In this document: positions 11,034 through 22,296 of the stretch, in pieces | Numbering within the stretch: position 1 is the first letter of the stretch | Layout: each line of letters opens with the position of its first letter | Origin: Anopheles merus | Lineage: Eukaryota; Arthropoda; Insecta; Diptera; Culicidae | Reading direction: 5' to 3' | Assembly: GCF_017562075.2 (NCBI RefSeq) | Contig: NC_054082.1 | Location: 62,667,822 to 62,731,821 of the forward strand | Length of the DNA: 64,000 bases | The notes under the pieces: model-generated | Seen by the model: only the letters and a program-made list of their open reading frames with translations | Told to the model about the DNA's origin: nothing | The model's database searches: none | Made by a program: the position numbers and the translations under genes

Positions 11034-14000
11034 CGGAAGGAACGACAGAGAAATCGCTCAAAATCCCGAGAGAGGAACAACACACCCTCACAACAAGGAG
11101 AACGTACGCTATGTTGGTACCACCACAAATATGGACGGAACGCGAAAAAGTGTATCAATCCTTGCAATTTTCATTCAACGCAGGGAGGGAACAATTTATC
11201 TCTTCAAAAAAAACTAATTTGCTCCGAAGCGTTGACGGATAGCCCACGAGCAATCTTAAGCTCCTCTCGTCGTCTCTTCATCAATGATGAGATTACGTTA
11301 TTGACATTTCTTATAGATACCGGAGCTGACGTATCCGTCATTCCACAAAATTTGGTAGGCACTGTAGCCAAACCAATTGACCACATATTAGCTGCAGCCA
11401 ACGGTAGTACCATTGCTACATATGGCACCAAGTTAATACAGGTATCTCTTGGATTGAGGCGGTCTTTCACTCATACTTTCGTTATAGCAGCGGTGAATCG
11501 TCCTATAATAGGAGCTGAATTTATTCACAAGCACGGTTTGTTAGTTGATCTTAAGGAACGGCGCCTAATTGATCCAACCACAAATCTTATGTCCAAGGCG
11601 ACTATAGCGACAGTGGACACTCCCACACCAAAACATTTTTCTGTAGAAGCAAATGAGTTCGGTGAAGTCTTACGACAATACCCTTTGTTGATCAAGCCCC
11701 CTGACTACAACACACCAGTCAGTCATTCTGTTTCACATTACATTGAAACAAAAGGCTCTCTACCATTTGCTAAGCCTCCTCGTCTGGAACCGAAGAAACT
11801 TAAGATCGCCCAGGCAGAGTTTCAGCATATGCTAAACTTAGGTATTTGCCGGCCTTCTTCTTCTCCAGCTTCTTCGCCACTGCACATGGTTCCCAAAGCA
11901 GATCACGACTGGCGACCATGTGGGGATTATCGACGACTGAACGCCATAACCACAGCCGATCGGTATCCTATACCACACGTGCAAGATTGCACCATGAACT
12001 TGCATGGGTGTAAATTTTTCTCAAAATTGGACATTGTACGGGCGTACCACCTTATTCCTATTGCCGAGGAAGATGTCCACAAAACTGCTATTACTACTCC
12101 ATTCGGATTGTTTGAGTTCCTTAGAATGCCATTTGGTCTTGGGAACACGAGCCAAACTTTCCAAAGATTCATGAATAGCATTTTTAGAGATCTGGAATTT
12201 GTGTTTGTCTATATTGACGACATCCTTATAGCTAGTCCGACGAAAGAAATGCATATTGAACATTTACATAAAGTGTTCCATCGGCTGGCTAGTCATGATA
12301 TAAAAATAAAGTCATATAAATGTGTTCTTGGCGTACCATCGTTGGATTTCCTTAGCCACAACATTTCTGAAAAAGGAATAACTCCTTCTTCTTCTAAGGT
12401 AGAGGTCATTACAAAATTTCCCTCTCCGTCATCCGTTAAACAACTTCAGCGATTGGTAGGAATGATAAATTACTACCATCGATTTATTCCACAGGTTTCC
12501 GACAAGTTGAGACCCTTGTATCAACTCATCGTTGAGCACAACTGCAAAACGAGTAAACAAAATTTTAAATGGTCAGAAGAATGTGAACAAGCAGTACTTC
12601 AAGTAAAACATGACCTATCAAATGCAACCATGTTAGCACATCCACAGAGTAACGCCAATTATTCTCTCACTACCGACGCTTCTAACTATGCAGTTGGTGC
12701 AGTACTACAACAACATCTTAATGGTGAAAGTCAACCATTGGCGTTTTTCTCAAAAACACTAACACCAACCGAACAGAGATACTCAACCTTTGATAGAGAA
12801 CTACTTGCCATTATCCTAGGAATCAAACATTTTCGGCATTTTCTCGAAGGGAGAGACTTTACGGTGTTAACAGACCACAAACCCCTAACAATGGCGTTAA
12901 AATCCAAGGCTGAAAAGTCTCCGCGACAAAGTCGACATCTCGACTTCATCTCCCAGTACACATCTGATATACAGTACATTCGGGGAGAAAGCAATGTAAT
13001 AGCGGACGCCTTATCTAGGATTGGGGGCATGGATTCCATAACGGTGTTAACGGATCAAACTTTCTCAAAAGAGCAAAAGAAAGATTCACATTTAAAAATA
13101 TTGCTGGAAAAACAGAACAGAAAAACTAAATATAAACTGACACAAATATCTTCAAACAATGTTAAGCTATTTATTGAGTCTTCGACAGGAAGACAACGCT
13201 TGTATGTTCCCTTGTCTCTGCGCAAGCTTACATTCCAAGGGATCCACAATGACTCACATCCTGGCATTCGGGCTACTAGAAAGCTTATAACCGATCGTTA
13301 TTTTTGGCCTTCCATGAACAAGGACGTGGGAGATTGGATACGTGCCTGTATTGGATGCCAAAAGGCCAAAATAACACGCCATACTCACTCACCATTGGAA
13401 ACTTTTGACATTCCGAAAGGCAGGTTTGACCACATCCACATGGACATCGTTGGTCCTCTACCTCCTTCGGAAGACATGTGTTACCTACTCACAATAGTAG
13501 ATAGATTTACAAGATGGCCAGAGTGCTATCCAATGGCAGATATGTCAGCAGCTACCATCGCAAAAACATTTGTCGACAATTATGTCTCACGTTTTGGATG
13601 CCCTGAAACCATCACAACTGACCGAGGAAGACAATTTATCTCTAAACTGTTTCAGGAGCTAACCAAGCTCCTTGGGGCCCATCACATTAAGACCACAGCA
13701 TACCACCCACAATCAAATGGGATGGTCGAAAGATTTCACCGACAACTAAAAGGTGCTATCATGGCAAGTGAAGACTCCATGCGATGGATGAGACGATTAC
13801 CATTGGTCTTGTTAGGTATTAGGCTGTCTTTTAAAGACGACATTAAGGGATCACCAGCAGAGATGGTGTACGGCCAGAGCCTTAGGCTCCCAGCTGAAGT
13901 ATCTGTACCATCCTCTAAAAATAACTCAGAAGATCTCCATGACTTCATCGTCAATCTGAAAAAGGCATTTCAAACTTTGAAGCCTACAGCCACTACACAA

Positions 14001-14270
14001 AAAACTTCGATCACTCCCTATGTTCCTAAAAATCTAAATGATTGCGAACAAGTTTTTGCACGAGTGGACAAAGTAAAAACTGGACTGCAAGCTCCATACG
14101 AAGGACCATTCGACGTAGTTCGGCGTTTCAGAAAATTTTTCATAATCAATAGGAAAGGAAAAAACGAGTCTATCTCAATAGATCGCCTGAAACCAGCATA
14201 CCGCTCGTCAAGCATACCAAAGATCAGGCAGAGTGGAGCGGTGATTGGAGAGGTGCGATTCCGCCTTTAA
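11034..14270 (+). CDS. pol: gypsy-2 copy 3 pol polyprotein, the only uninterrupted one in the array
   Basis: Open from the codon after the gag TAG to 14270. Order: knuckle-like CWYHHKYGRNAKKC (11112-11160), protease DTG (11316-11324), reverse transcriptase with YIDD at 12210-12221, RNase H (TTDASNYAV, DRELLAI, LTDHKP, IADALSR), then integrase with an H-C zinc segment (HPGI...CIGCQKAK) and catalytic Asp at 13443, Asp at 13620 and Glu at 13728. The last two are separated by 35 residues, the D,D(35)E spacing. It ends with a basic tail (YRSSSIPKIRQSG). No AUG starts it; in the family it is made as Gag-Pol, here requiring passage of a TAG. It would make cDNA and insert it, if a complete LTR and gag were supplied. 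Confidence 0.92.
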   Translation, partial: RKERQRNRSKSRERNNTPSQQGERTLCWYHHKYGRNAKKCINPCNFHSTQGGNNLSLQKKLICSEALTDSPRAILSSSRRLFINDEITLLTFLIDTGADVSVIPQNLVGTVAKPIDHILAAANGSTIATYGTKLIQVSLGLRRSFTHTFVIAAVNRPIIGAEFIHKHGLLVDLKERRLIDPTTNLMSKATIATVDTPTPKHFSVEANEFGEVLRQYPLLIKPPDYNTPVSHSVSHYIETKGSLPFAKPPRLEPKKLKIAQAEFQHMLNLGICRPSSSPASSPLHMVPKADHDWRPCGDYRRLNAITTADRYPIPHVQDCTMNLHGCKFFSKLDIVRAYHLIPIAEEDVHKTAITTPFGLFEFLRMPFGLGNTSQTFQRFMNSIFRDLEFVFVYIDDILIASPTKEMHIEHLHKVFHRLASHDIKIKSYKCVLGVPSLDFLSHNISEKGITPSSSKVEVITKFPSPSSVKQLQRLVGMINYYHRFIPQVSDKLRPLYQLIVEHNCKTSKQNFKWSEECEQAVLQVKHDLSNATMLAHPQSNANYSLTTDASNYAVGAVLQQHLNGESQPLAFFSKTLTPTEQRYSTFDRELLAIILGIKHFRHFLEGRDFTVLTDHKPLTMALKSKAEKSPRQSRHLDFISQYTSDIQYIRGESNVIADALSRIGGMDSITVLTDQTFSKEQKKDSHLKILLEKQNRKTKYKLTQISSNNVKLFIESSTGRQRLYVPLSLRKLTFQGIHNDSHPGIRATRKLITDRYFWPSMNKDVGDWIRACIGCQKAKITRHTHSPLETFDIPKGRFDHIHMDIVGPLPPSEDMCYLLTIVDRFTRWPECYPMADMSAATIAKTFVDNYVSRFGCPETITTDRGRQFISKLFQELTKLLGAHHIKTTAYHPQSNGMVERFHRQLKGAIMASEDSMRWMRRLPLVLLGIRLSFKDDIKGSPAEMVYGQSLRLPAEVSVPSSKNNSEDLHDFIVNLKKAFQTLKPTATTQKTSITPYVPKNLNDCEQVFARVDKVKTGLQAPYEGPFDVVRRFRKFFIINRKGKNESISIDRLKPAYRSSSIPKIRQSGAVIGEVRFRL

Positions 14271-14317
14271 CGCTCAAATCAATTTCATCTCGTGACACCG
14301 TCACTGGTGGGGGGTTC

Positions 14318-14545
14318 TGTAGTGACCGTTACGGCGTTAGACCAGTTCTAACCGCTCGATTCGCGTTAGACCAGTTCTAGCGATCTTCGCCTAGCAGGCA
14401 ACAAATTATAGCAGGTACGCCACCTGTCGCTGTGCACCTCAACCTTCCACTGAATCGAGTTAGGCCATGGTTGCCAACTGCGTTGGCAACCGGAGTTAGA
14501 ATTAGGGAACTAAGGACATGCGGCCCTTAGCTCGACCTCTTTTGC
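14318..14545 (+). repeat. gypsy-2 LTR block between copies 3 and 4
   Basis: Same as the preceding blocks. It follows a small private change upstream (GTGACACCG instead of GTGACTCCG) that marks copy 3. Confidence 0.8.
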
Positions 14546-15093
14546 GGTATATTTGGTTTGAGGTATCTCAAATTACAAGGGAGCGCACCCGATACTCGTA
14601 TCTTATAGACGCTCTTCCTAAGCAAACCTTAGCGAAAGTGTTGGATGTTATCAAGGCTCCACATGAAAAAACACCATACACTCATTTGAAGGAACAGGTT
14701 TTGAGTCGCCTTTCAAGCAGTGAGGAGGCCCGACTTTCGAAACTTTTATATCACGTGGAGATGGGTGACAGGTCACCATCCGAGCTTTATCGGCACATGG
14801 TGCAGCTCGCGGGTGGTTCGGCTGATATCTCTGCTACACTTATACAAAAGTTGTGGAAATCGAGATTACCAAAATCCATTGAGGTAGCACTCATTGCAGT
14901 CGATTCTAAAGACCACGATGAGCAAATGAAAATCGCTGATAGACTCTGGGAATGCACCAATTCAGGTAGTGTTTCTGCAATTGAATCTAAGCCAAAGCAT
15001 TTTTCGCACAATAATGCGACTGACGATATTCGTCAAGAAATATCGGAGCTGCCAAAAATGATTCACCAATTGGCTGTCAACTCTAATCATTAG
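14518..15093 (+). CDS. gag: gypsy-2 copy 4 LTR-gag fusion protein
   Basis: 191 codons as in copies 2 and 3, with IDALPK for IGALPK and AIESKPK for AIEFKPK. It ends at the same TAG. Unlike the other copies, the downstream pol is no longer in the same frame because of two single-base losses before the protease. Confidence 0.8.
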   Translation: MRPLARPLLRYIWFEVSQITRERTRYSYLIDALPKQTLAKVLDVIKAPHEKTPYTHLKEQVLSRLSSSEEARLSKLLYHVEMGDRSPSELYRHMVQLAGGSADISATLIQKLWKSRLPKSIEVALIAVDSKDHDEQMKIADRLWECTNSGSVSAIESKPKHFSHNNATDDIRQEISELPKMIHQLAVNSNH

Positions 15094-15169
15094 CGGAAGG
15101 AACGACAGAGAAATCGCTCAAAATCCCGAGAGAGGAACAACACACCCTCACAACAAGGAGACATACGCT

Positions 15170-16510
15170 ATGTTGGTACCACCACAAATATGGACGGAAC
15201 GCGAAAAAGTGTATCAATCCTTGCAATTTTCATTCAACGCAGGGAGGGAACAATTTATCTCTTCAAAAAAACTAATTTACTCCGAAGCGTTGACGGATAG
15301 CCCACGAGCAATCTTAAGCTCCTCTCGTCATCTCTTCATCAATGATGAGATTACGTTATTGACATTTCTTATAGATACCGGAGCTGACGTATCCGTCATT
15401 CCACAAAATTTGGTAGGCACTGTAGCCAAACCAATTGACCACATATTAGCTGCAGCCAACGGTAGTACCATTGCTACATATGGCACCAAGTTAATACAGG
15501 TATCTCTTGGATTGAGGCGGTCTTTCACTCATACTTTCGTTATAGCAGCGGTGAATCGTCCTATAATAGGAGCTGAATTTATTCACAAGCACGGTTTGTT
15601 AGTTGATCTTAAGGAACGGCGCCTAATTGATCCAACCACAAATCTTATGTCCAAGGCGACTATAGCGACAGTGGACACTCCCACACCAAAACATTTTTCT
15701 GTAGAAGCAAATGAGTTCGGTGAAGTCTTACGACAATACCCTTTGTTGATCGAGCCCCCTGACTACAACACACCAGTCAGTCATTCTGTTTCACATTACA
15801 TTGAAACAAAAGGCTCTCTACCATTTGCTAAGCCTCGTCGTCTGGAACCGAAGAAACTTAAGATTGCCCAGGCAGAGTTTCAGCATATGCTAAACTTAGG
15901 TATTTGCCGGCCTTCTTCTTCTCCAGCTTCTTCGCCACTGCACATGGTTCCCAAAGCAGATCACGACTGGCGACCATGTGGGGATTATCGACGACTGAAC
16001 GCCATAACCACAGCCGATCGGCATCCTATACCACACGTGCAAGATTGCACTATGAACTTGCATGGGTGTAAATTTTTCTCAAAATTGGACATTGTACGGG
16101 CGTACCACCTTATTCCTATTGCCGAGGAAGATGTCCACAAAACTGCTATTACTACTCCATTCGGATTGTTTGAGTTCCTTAGAATGCCATTTGGTCTTGG
16201 GAACACGAGCCAAACTTTCCAAAGATTCATGAATAGCATTTTTAGAGATCTGGAATTTGTGTTTGTCTATATTGACGACATCCTTATAGCTAGTCCGACG
16301 AAAGAAATGCATATTGAACATTTACATAAAGTGTTCCATCGGCTGGCTAGTCATGATATAAAAATAAAGTCATATAAATGTGTTCTTGGCGTACCATCGT
16401 TGGATTTCCTTAGCCACAACATTTCTGAAAAAGGAATAACTCCTTCTTCTTCTAAGGTAGAGGTCATTACAAAATTTCCCTCTCCGTCATCCGTTAAACA
16501 ACTTCAGTGA
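15170..16510 (+). pseudogene. pol: gypsy-2 copy 4 pol, first part (protease and RT)
   Basis: The knuckle region is read out of frame after a one-base loss near 15160 and another in an A run (7 instead of 8 A, about 15265-15271). From there the protease (IDTGADVSVIP) and reverse transcriptase (FVYIDDIL) frame is normal until an in-frame TGA at 16508-16510, where the other copies have CGA (KQLQ|R). It carries several private changes (Arg/His variants), so it is the most diverged body. Confidence 0.9.
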
Positions 16511-18328
16511 TTGGTAGGAATGATAAATTACTACCATCGATTTATTCCACAGGTTTCCGACAAGTTGAGACCCTTGTATCAACTCATCGCTGAGCACAAC
16601 GGCAAAAAGAGTAAACAAAATTTTGAATGGTCAGAAGAATGTGAACAATCAGTACTTCAAGTAAAACATGACCTATCAAATGCAACCATGTTAGCACATC
16701 CACAGAGTAACGCCAATTATTCTCTCACTACCGACGCTTCTAACTATGCAGTTGGTGCAGTACTACAACAACATCTTAATGGTGAAAGTCAACCATTGGC
16801 GTTTTTCTCAAAAACACTAACACCAACCGAACAGAGATACTCAACCTTTGATAGAGAACTACTTGCCATTATCCTAGGAATCAAACATTTTCGGCATTTT
16901 CTCGAAGGGAGAGACTTTACGGTGTTAACAGACCACAAACCCTTAACAATGGCGTTAAAATCCAAGGCTGAAAAGTCTCCGCGACAAAGTCGACATCTCG
17001 ACTTCATCTCCCAGTACACATCTGATATACAGTACATTCGGGGAGAGAGCAATGTAATAGCGGACGCCTTATCTAGGATTGGGGGCATGGATTCCATAAC
17101 GGTGTTAACGGATCAAACTTTCTCAAAAGAGCAAAAGAAAGATTCACATTTAAAAATATTGCTGGAAAAACAGAACAGAAAAACTAAATATAAACTGACT
17201 CAAATATCTTCAAACAATGTTAAGCTATTTATTGAGTCTTCGACAGGAAGACAACGCTTGTATGTTCCCTTGTCTCTGCGCAAGCTTACATTCCAAGGGA
17301 TCCACAATGACTCACATCCTGGCATTCGGGCTACTAGAAAGCTTATAACCGATCGTTATTTTTGGCCTTCCATGAACAAGGACGTGGGAGATTGGATACG
17401 TGCCTGTATTGGATGCCAAAAGGCCAAAATAACACGCCATACTCACTCACCATTGGAAACTTTTGACATTCCGAAAGGCAGGTTTGACCACATCCACATG
17501 GACATCGTTGGTCCTCTACCTCCTTCGGAAGACATGTGTTACCTACTCACAATAGTAGATAGATTTACAAGATGGCCAGAGTGCTATCCAATGGCAGGTA
17601 TGTCAGCAGCTACCATCGCAAAAACATTTGTCGACAATTATGTCTCACGTTTTGGATGCCCTGAAACCATCACAACTGACCGAGGAAGACAATTTATCTC
17701 TAAACTGTTTCAGGAGCTAACCAAGCTCCTTGGGGCCCATCACATTAAGACCACAGCATACCACCCACAATCAAATGGGATGGTCGAAAGATTTCACCGA
17801 CAACTAAAAGGTGCTATCATGGCAAGTGAAGACTCCATGCGATGGATGAGACGATTACCATTGGTCTTGTTAGGTATTAGGCAGTCTTTTAAAGACGACA
17901 TTAAGGGATCACCAGCAGAGATGGTGTACGGCCAGAGCCTTAGGCTCCCAGCTGAAGTATCTGTACCATCCTCTAAAAATAACTCAGAAGATCTCCATGA
18001 CTTCATCGTCAATCTGCAAAAGGCATTTCAAACTTTGAAGCCTACAGCCACTACACAAAAAACTTCGATCACTCCCTATGTTCCTAAAAATCTAAATGAT
18101 TGCGAACAAGTTTTTGCACGAGTGGACAAAGTAAAAACTGGACTGCAAGCTCCATACGAAGGACCATTCGACGTAGTTCGGCGTTTCAGAAAATTTTTCA
18201 TAATCAATAGGAAAGGAAAAAACGAGTCTATCTCAATAGATCGCCTGAAACCAGCATACCGCTCGTCAAGCATACCAAAGATCAGGCAGAGTGGAGCGGT
18301 GATTGGAGAGGTGCGATTCCGCCTTTAA
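16511..18328 (+). pseudogene. pol: gypsy-2 copy 4 pol, second part (RT thumb, RNase H, integrase)
   Basis: Continues directly in frame after the TGA. It holds the end of the RT (LVGMINYYHRFIPQ), RNase H and a complete integrase with DIVGPLPP, TTDRGRQF and GMVERFHR and an uncut C-terminal tail as in copy 3. The only break in this half is its missing connection to the first half, caused by a single CGA-to-TGA change. Confidence 0.9.
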
Positions 18329-18375
18329 CGCTCAAATCAATTTCATCTCGTGACTCCGTCACTAGTGGGGGGTTC

Positions 18376-18611
18376 TGTAGTGACCGTTACGGCGTTAGAC
18401 CAGTTCTAACCGCTCGATTCGCGTTAGACCAGTTCTAGTGATCTTCGCCTAGCAGGCAACAAATTATAGCAGGTACGCCACCTGTCGCTGTGCACCTCAA
18501 CCTTCCACTGAATCGAGTTAGGCCATGGTTGCCAACTGCGTTGGCAACCGGAGTTAGAATTAGGGAACTAAGGACATGCGGCCCTTAGCTCGACCTCTTT
18601 TGCTCGCTGAC
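18376..18611 (+). repeat. terminal gypsy-2 LTR, probably continued beyond the Transib insertion
   Basis: Matches the other LTR blocks up to 18603 and then goes on with new sequence (TCGCTGACCG) instead of gag. This is either the real LTR 3' part or flanking DNA. After the Transib element the sequence resumes at 20340 with TAGTGACAGGACGCAATAAATG, whose AATAAA would suit an LTR, but no intact LTR exists here to prove this. Confidence 0.65.
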
Positions 18612-18616
18612 CGTTG

Positions 18617-20334
18617 CACAATGGGCAGTTTAGAACAAATTTCGGGATAAAATTATTTTTGCAGAAATTGTTTGTTTTTATCGTTTGTAGTAAAGAGTTA
18701 TGATAGTAAATAACATTTTATATGTATTTCGCATCCATACCACCAGGTGGCGCTACATAAAATAGTGTTTTAAGGGACCTTTGCTTAATTTTATTAATTT
18801 TGTGTGTTTTTTTTTCTTGTATTTGTTGTTTCTAATAGTATAAACCATATTAAAATATACTGTAATGTTTTATAATATATGAACAAAACATAATAATTTT
18901 GAATAAGATAATATTTTCTGTTTTGTATAGAACAATTGTAGCTAATTTTCATCACTTTTACTCACAGGTAGTACAAATATTAAAATTTTACATACACAAC
19001 TTAGGTGGATGCTATTAAAAGCTTCTGACGTCTTGTTCACATTTCTAGAGACATGAATAAAGGCATTTAAATAATTCGGTAGAGCAGGTACATTGAAATA
19101 AAGTAGTTCCCAAATTCGCCATGAAAAGCAGCTCATATTATTAGTCTTTGAATATTCATCCTATACTTTTCCAAGTCCTGTACTGCCTTCAGAAGGGGTA
19201 ATAAAACTAAACATTGTATGTTCTTGGTTTTACAACTATCCGAAAAAAATCAGAGTTCAACGATAGCTACAAACAAAGTATTTTCTTCATTAGTAAAGTT
19301 AAACTCTGTCTTTGTTTTAGTGCGTGTAGCTACTGATATTGAATTGGTTAACGAATCAGAGGAATACAGCTCATTATACAAAATGTCCTTCTGGATGCAT
19401 TTTCTTTCTTGCAAAATATTCTTTGTAGCATACTCCCCTATATCCTTATATTTAGTTTGTCATGACTTTTGGGAGTTTCTTCTCCCAAAGCGCCAATAGA
19501 TGCTGGTGCATTCATAACATTTTCCTGTTATGCGTATAATTTCAGAATTATTTTCCTTACATCCGTCTATAATCTGGAGTAGGACCAAAAGTTATTTGAT
19601 TCTAATTTGCTTCATTATATTTAATAATAAAGTTAGGTTAGAATAGAAATTTACATATTAGATAAGTACATGAGCTGAAACTAAGATACACAGCTTCGTA
19701 ATGGAAATTAAAATCACGTAGAATATAGTTTTGTAGAATACACTAAATACGCTACACTAGGCTCCTATGGAGCCGCCTAGTTGCGCATGTGTCTGTTTTT
19801 AGAAAAAGTTGATGTGATAAAACTTCAATAAAATTCGCGTTTGCAAACTTTCGCAGAATATTTCTTCACAGATTGATAATATATATATTACACTATTATG
19901 TGACATATATGAGACAACGCCACTCTACGCCACTTCAATAATGGCATCATGTCAAAAATTAAAATGATGAAATTTTTTAGGAAGTTTCTTCAGTTATTAT
20001 CGTTTATTTTTGCATAACATTAACTTAACTCAAAATCTTTAATGTATTTTTAAAGCTGACTAAATATCCCTTTCAAAATGTCTAAACTTATCAAAATCGG
20101 TTTATATTTGAAAAAGATACAAAGGTTCAAAATTTTCCAAAAAAGTGAAAAAATTTCTGCGTTTTTTTTAACAAATCTCGACTTTGAAAGGTCTTTTCTA
20201 GAGAACCAGAAAAGATAAAGAGCTCATATTTGGTATTTTTCTTAGTTTAGCCCTTAGTATTAAAACCTATTATTTGGAATTGCGCTATTACAAAGTTGAT
20301 TTTTTGAATTTCATCCCGGCAAATGCCCATTGTG
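18617..20334. mobile_element. Transib-like DNA transposon, non-autonomous
   Basis: The ends are inverted: CACAATGGGCA at 18617 and TGCCCATTGTG ending at 20334, followed inward by weaker matches (TTCGGGATAAAAT against the complement of ATTTCATCCCGG). They are flanked by a direct 5-bp CGTTG at 18612-18616 and 20335-20339. CACWATG termini and 5-bp target duplications are hallmarks of the Transib superfamily, the relatives of RAG1. The 1.7-kb interior is AT-rich with only short frames (for example 19218-19499) and no recognisable transposase, so it would need one from elsewhere. Confidence 0.7.
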
Positions 20335-20519
20335 CGTTGTAGTGACAGGACGCAATAAATGTTAATTGATAACTCACACACGAGAGTTATAGAACCATTA
20401 GCTACACAGCAAAAAATAGAAGCGATGGTAAGTATTTTGTTTACCTTTTCCGTGTTTAATTTTTCCACAATACCCATGAATGTTGTTTATGTTTCAGAAT
20501 GTGGATATGGATCAAGATT

Positions 20520-20682
20520 TGTTGGACACAGGACCACCCTGTGTGCAACGCAGGACAGTTAGCTGTCACACCTCAAAATCTGAATTACCCTTGTCCGAAC
20601 TACACACCTCTGCTATATGAACTGCGACCATTTTGTGTCAAATAAACCTCCTTCTTCATCATTACTTCAACCGAACCACACG
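20520..20682 (+). repeat. copia-2 5' LTR, left part
   Basis: Begins TGTTGGACACAGG and is identical by eye to 33878-34040 of the 3' LTR. It is cut after ACACG by the BEL-1 insertion; the remaining 48 bp follow at 29862-29909. Together they make a 211-bp LTR. It includes AATAAA at about 20640. Confidence 0.92.
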
Positions 20683-21549
20683 TGTTGAGAACGCGACAAT
20701 CCAGATTTTTTATATTTCCTTCTAACCATAAAATAGACTAAAATACGATAGTTTAAAAGTACTCGAGAACAGACGTACCATCAAGGAGACAAACATAATG
20801 TTATCCTAAACCCTTCAAGTAGGTCCATCTGGTTTTTGACTTGCATTTTTTAGCGGTCCATTACTTCAATTCATTTCGAACCTATAACGGTTAACTTAGG
20901 ATTACAGCATGCATGTGTGTCAAGCTAGACCAATTCCTTAGAAGCGTAGAAAAATTCTACATCCATTTTTCTCACGGCCGTAAAATTGTTGAACCTAAAT
21001 CACTCAAACGTAGATGCGTTAATAACATTAACCAGATCATGAATTCGAAAGCAATAAGTTCAAGTATTTGTCAATGATGCAATACATCCGGAACATGCAC
21101 CACAGAATTCAAGTGTTAGGTACAGTCACGCCAAAAAGGGAAAACCACAACGCCTGCAATCAATGCAACAATTTGTTCTCACCAGAGAAAGCAATAAAAA
21201 AGGGATCACATTTCCTTCAGGATAACGCTTGACATAAAACAGAACCAGAAAACCTCTCAGAAGAATGCGTAGGCGTGGCGAAAAGGGAAAAGGCTAGCGA
21301 CACGAACATATGCGTAAAAGGAAGATAAAATAACCTTTCCACAATAGAAGAATAGTATATAAGAATTCATTTTGATTCTGAATAAACACTTGCTATTTAG
21401 ATCTAAAAGAGAAAAGATCTGTGTGTCAGTGTCGGAAGTTCTTTTTTTCCTCGTCTTTAAAAGGTGGTACTGCCAGCGCGTTGGCAACGGACTCGATCTA
21501 TCGTCTGATCGAGCCAAAAAAGGTTTTGTAAACGCCTCGAAGTTATACA
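20683..21549 (+). repeat. BEL-1 5' LTR
   Basis: 867 bp, TG...CA, nearly identical to 28990-29856. A TATA-like AGTATATAAG near 21353 lies upstream of an AATAAA (about 21379), so both promoter and poly(A) signals may be present. Confidence 0.92.
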
Positions 21550-22296
21550 TGGTGGCTCCAGAAAGGAGTTGTATTAACGCGCAAATACAACTCTTAGAGC
21601 GAATTCTCGCAAACGGTGTGCTGTCGCCAAAAGAACAGCAGTTCAGTTAAAGTGCAAGTGCAGTGTTAAAGTGCAAAGGCAGTTAACTAGCAGTGCCTTT
21701 ATGAACAATAGTTTCCGAAAGCGTTTCAAGGTCAAGTGTTGTAACGCGTAACGGAAAAACGCTACGAAGCTCCACAGTCGTAGCGTGAGTGAAAGAAAGC
21801 CATCTGACGACACACGCAAATCGGAGACTAGTCCCACGAAGGGTAAATCGTCAAATAACTATTACCTCGAATATAGTTAAAAAAGACTCCGAAGAAAACA
21901 GTTAGTGCAAATATTAGCTGTTCTAAGCCGATTTACGATACAAATCGAGCATCGAACACCGCATCAAGAGATAGCGGAAGGACAAAAGGTCCTACAAAAG
22001 TGCAATCCGCACGACTCGGCCAACCGAGAACGCAAATTCATCGCTGATTCATCAAGCATTTAAGATCATCGCAGATTCATTCGAAATAACTACGATCCCG
22101 CTGCAAATTTCGCCTGGAGGGAAGCTCCTGTAACAACATCTTTACAAGGGAACGCGTCCGCTGAATCACCGAAAGTTATTACAACAAAACAGGGATTCAA
22201 GTAAGCAAACTTGAATCCAGGTGAGTCGTTATTATTATATTACAATTATTATTCAATTAAAACTTACGAAATATTTCAATTCGGAAATCATTTGAT
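21550..22296 (+). other. BEL-1 primer-binding site and untranslated leader
   Basis: Starts TGGTGGCTCCAGAAAGG directly after the LTR, the expected place of the primer-binding site. The rest is leader with short frames only; a GTGAGT/GTAAGC-type word near 22200-22230 could be a splice donor, unproven. Confidence 0.7.

Larger units (their letters stand above)
2397..18603 (+). mobile_element. tandem array of four truncated Ty3/gypsy copies (gypsy-2), unit 4,060 bp
   Basis: Four gag-pol bodies follow head to tail in one orientation, separated by single LTR-derived blocks. Equivalent points recur every 4,060 bp (gag ATG at 6398, 10458, 14518; LTR TG at 6198, 10258, 14318; 18376 after a 2-bp shortening). 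In each unit the LTR-like sequence passes directly into the middle of gag at the same base (6425/6426 and equivalents), so the 5' end of gag and the primer-binding site are missing everywhere. The truncated unit was therefore multiplied as DNA, not inserted four times. The first copy has a different, more diverged left end. Copies differ at few positions, so the array is young or homogenised. Confidence 0.9.

Noticed and set aside
18942..20477. Short frames within and next to the Transib-like element as a transposase
   Set aside because: All are under 100 codons, AT-rich, and show no RAG1-like or other DDE motif.
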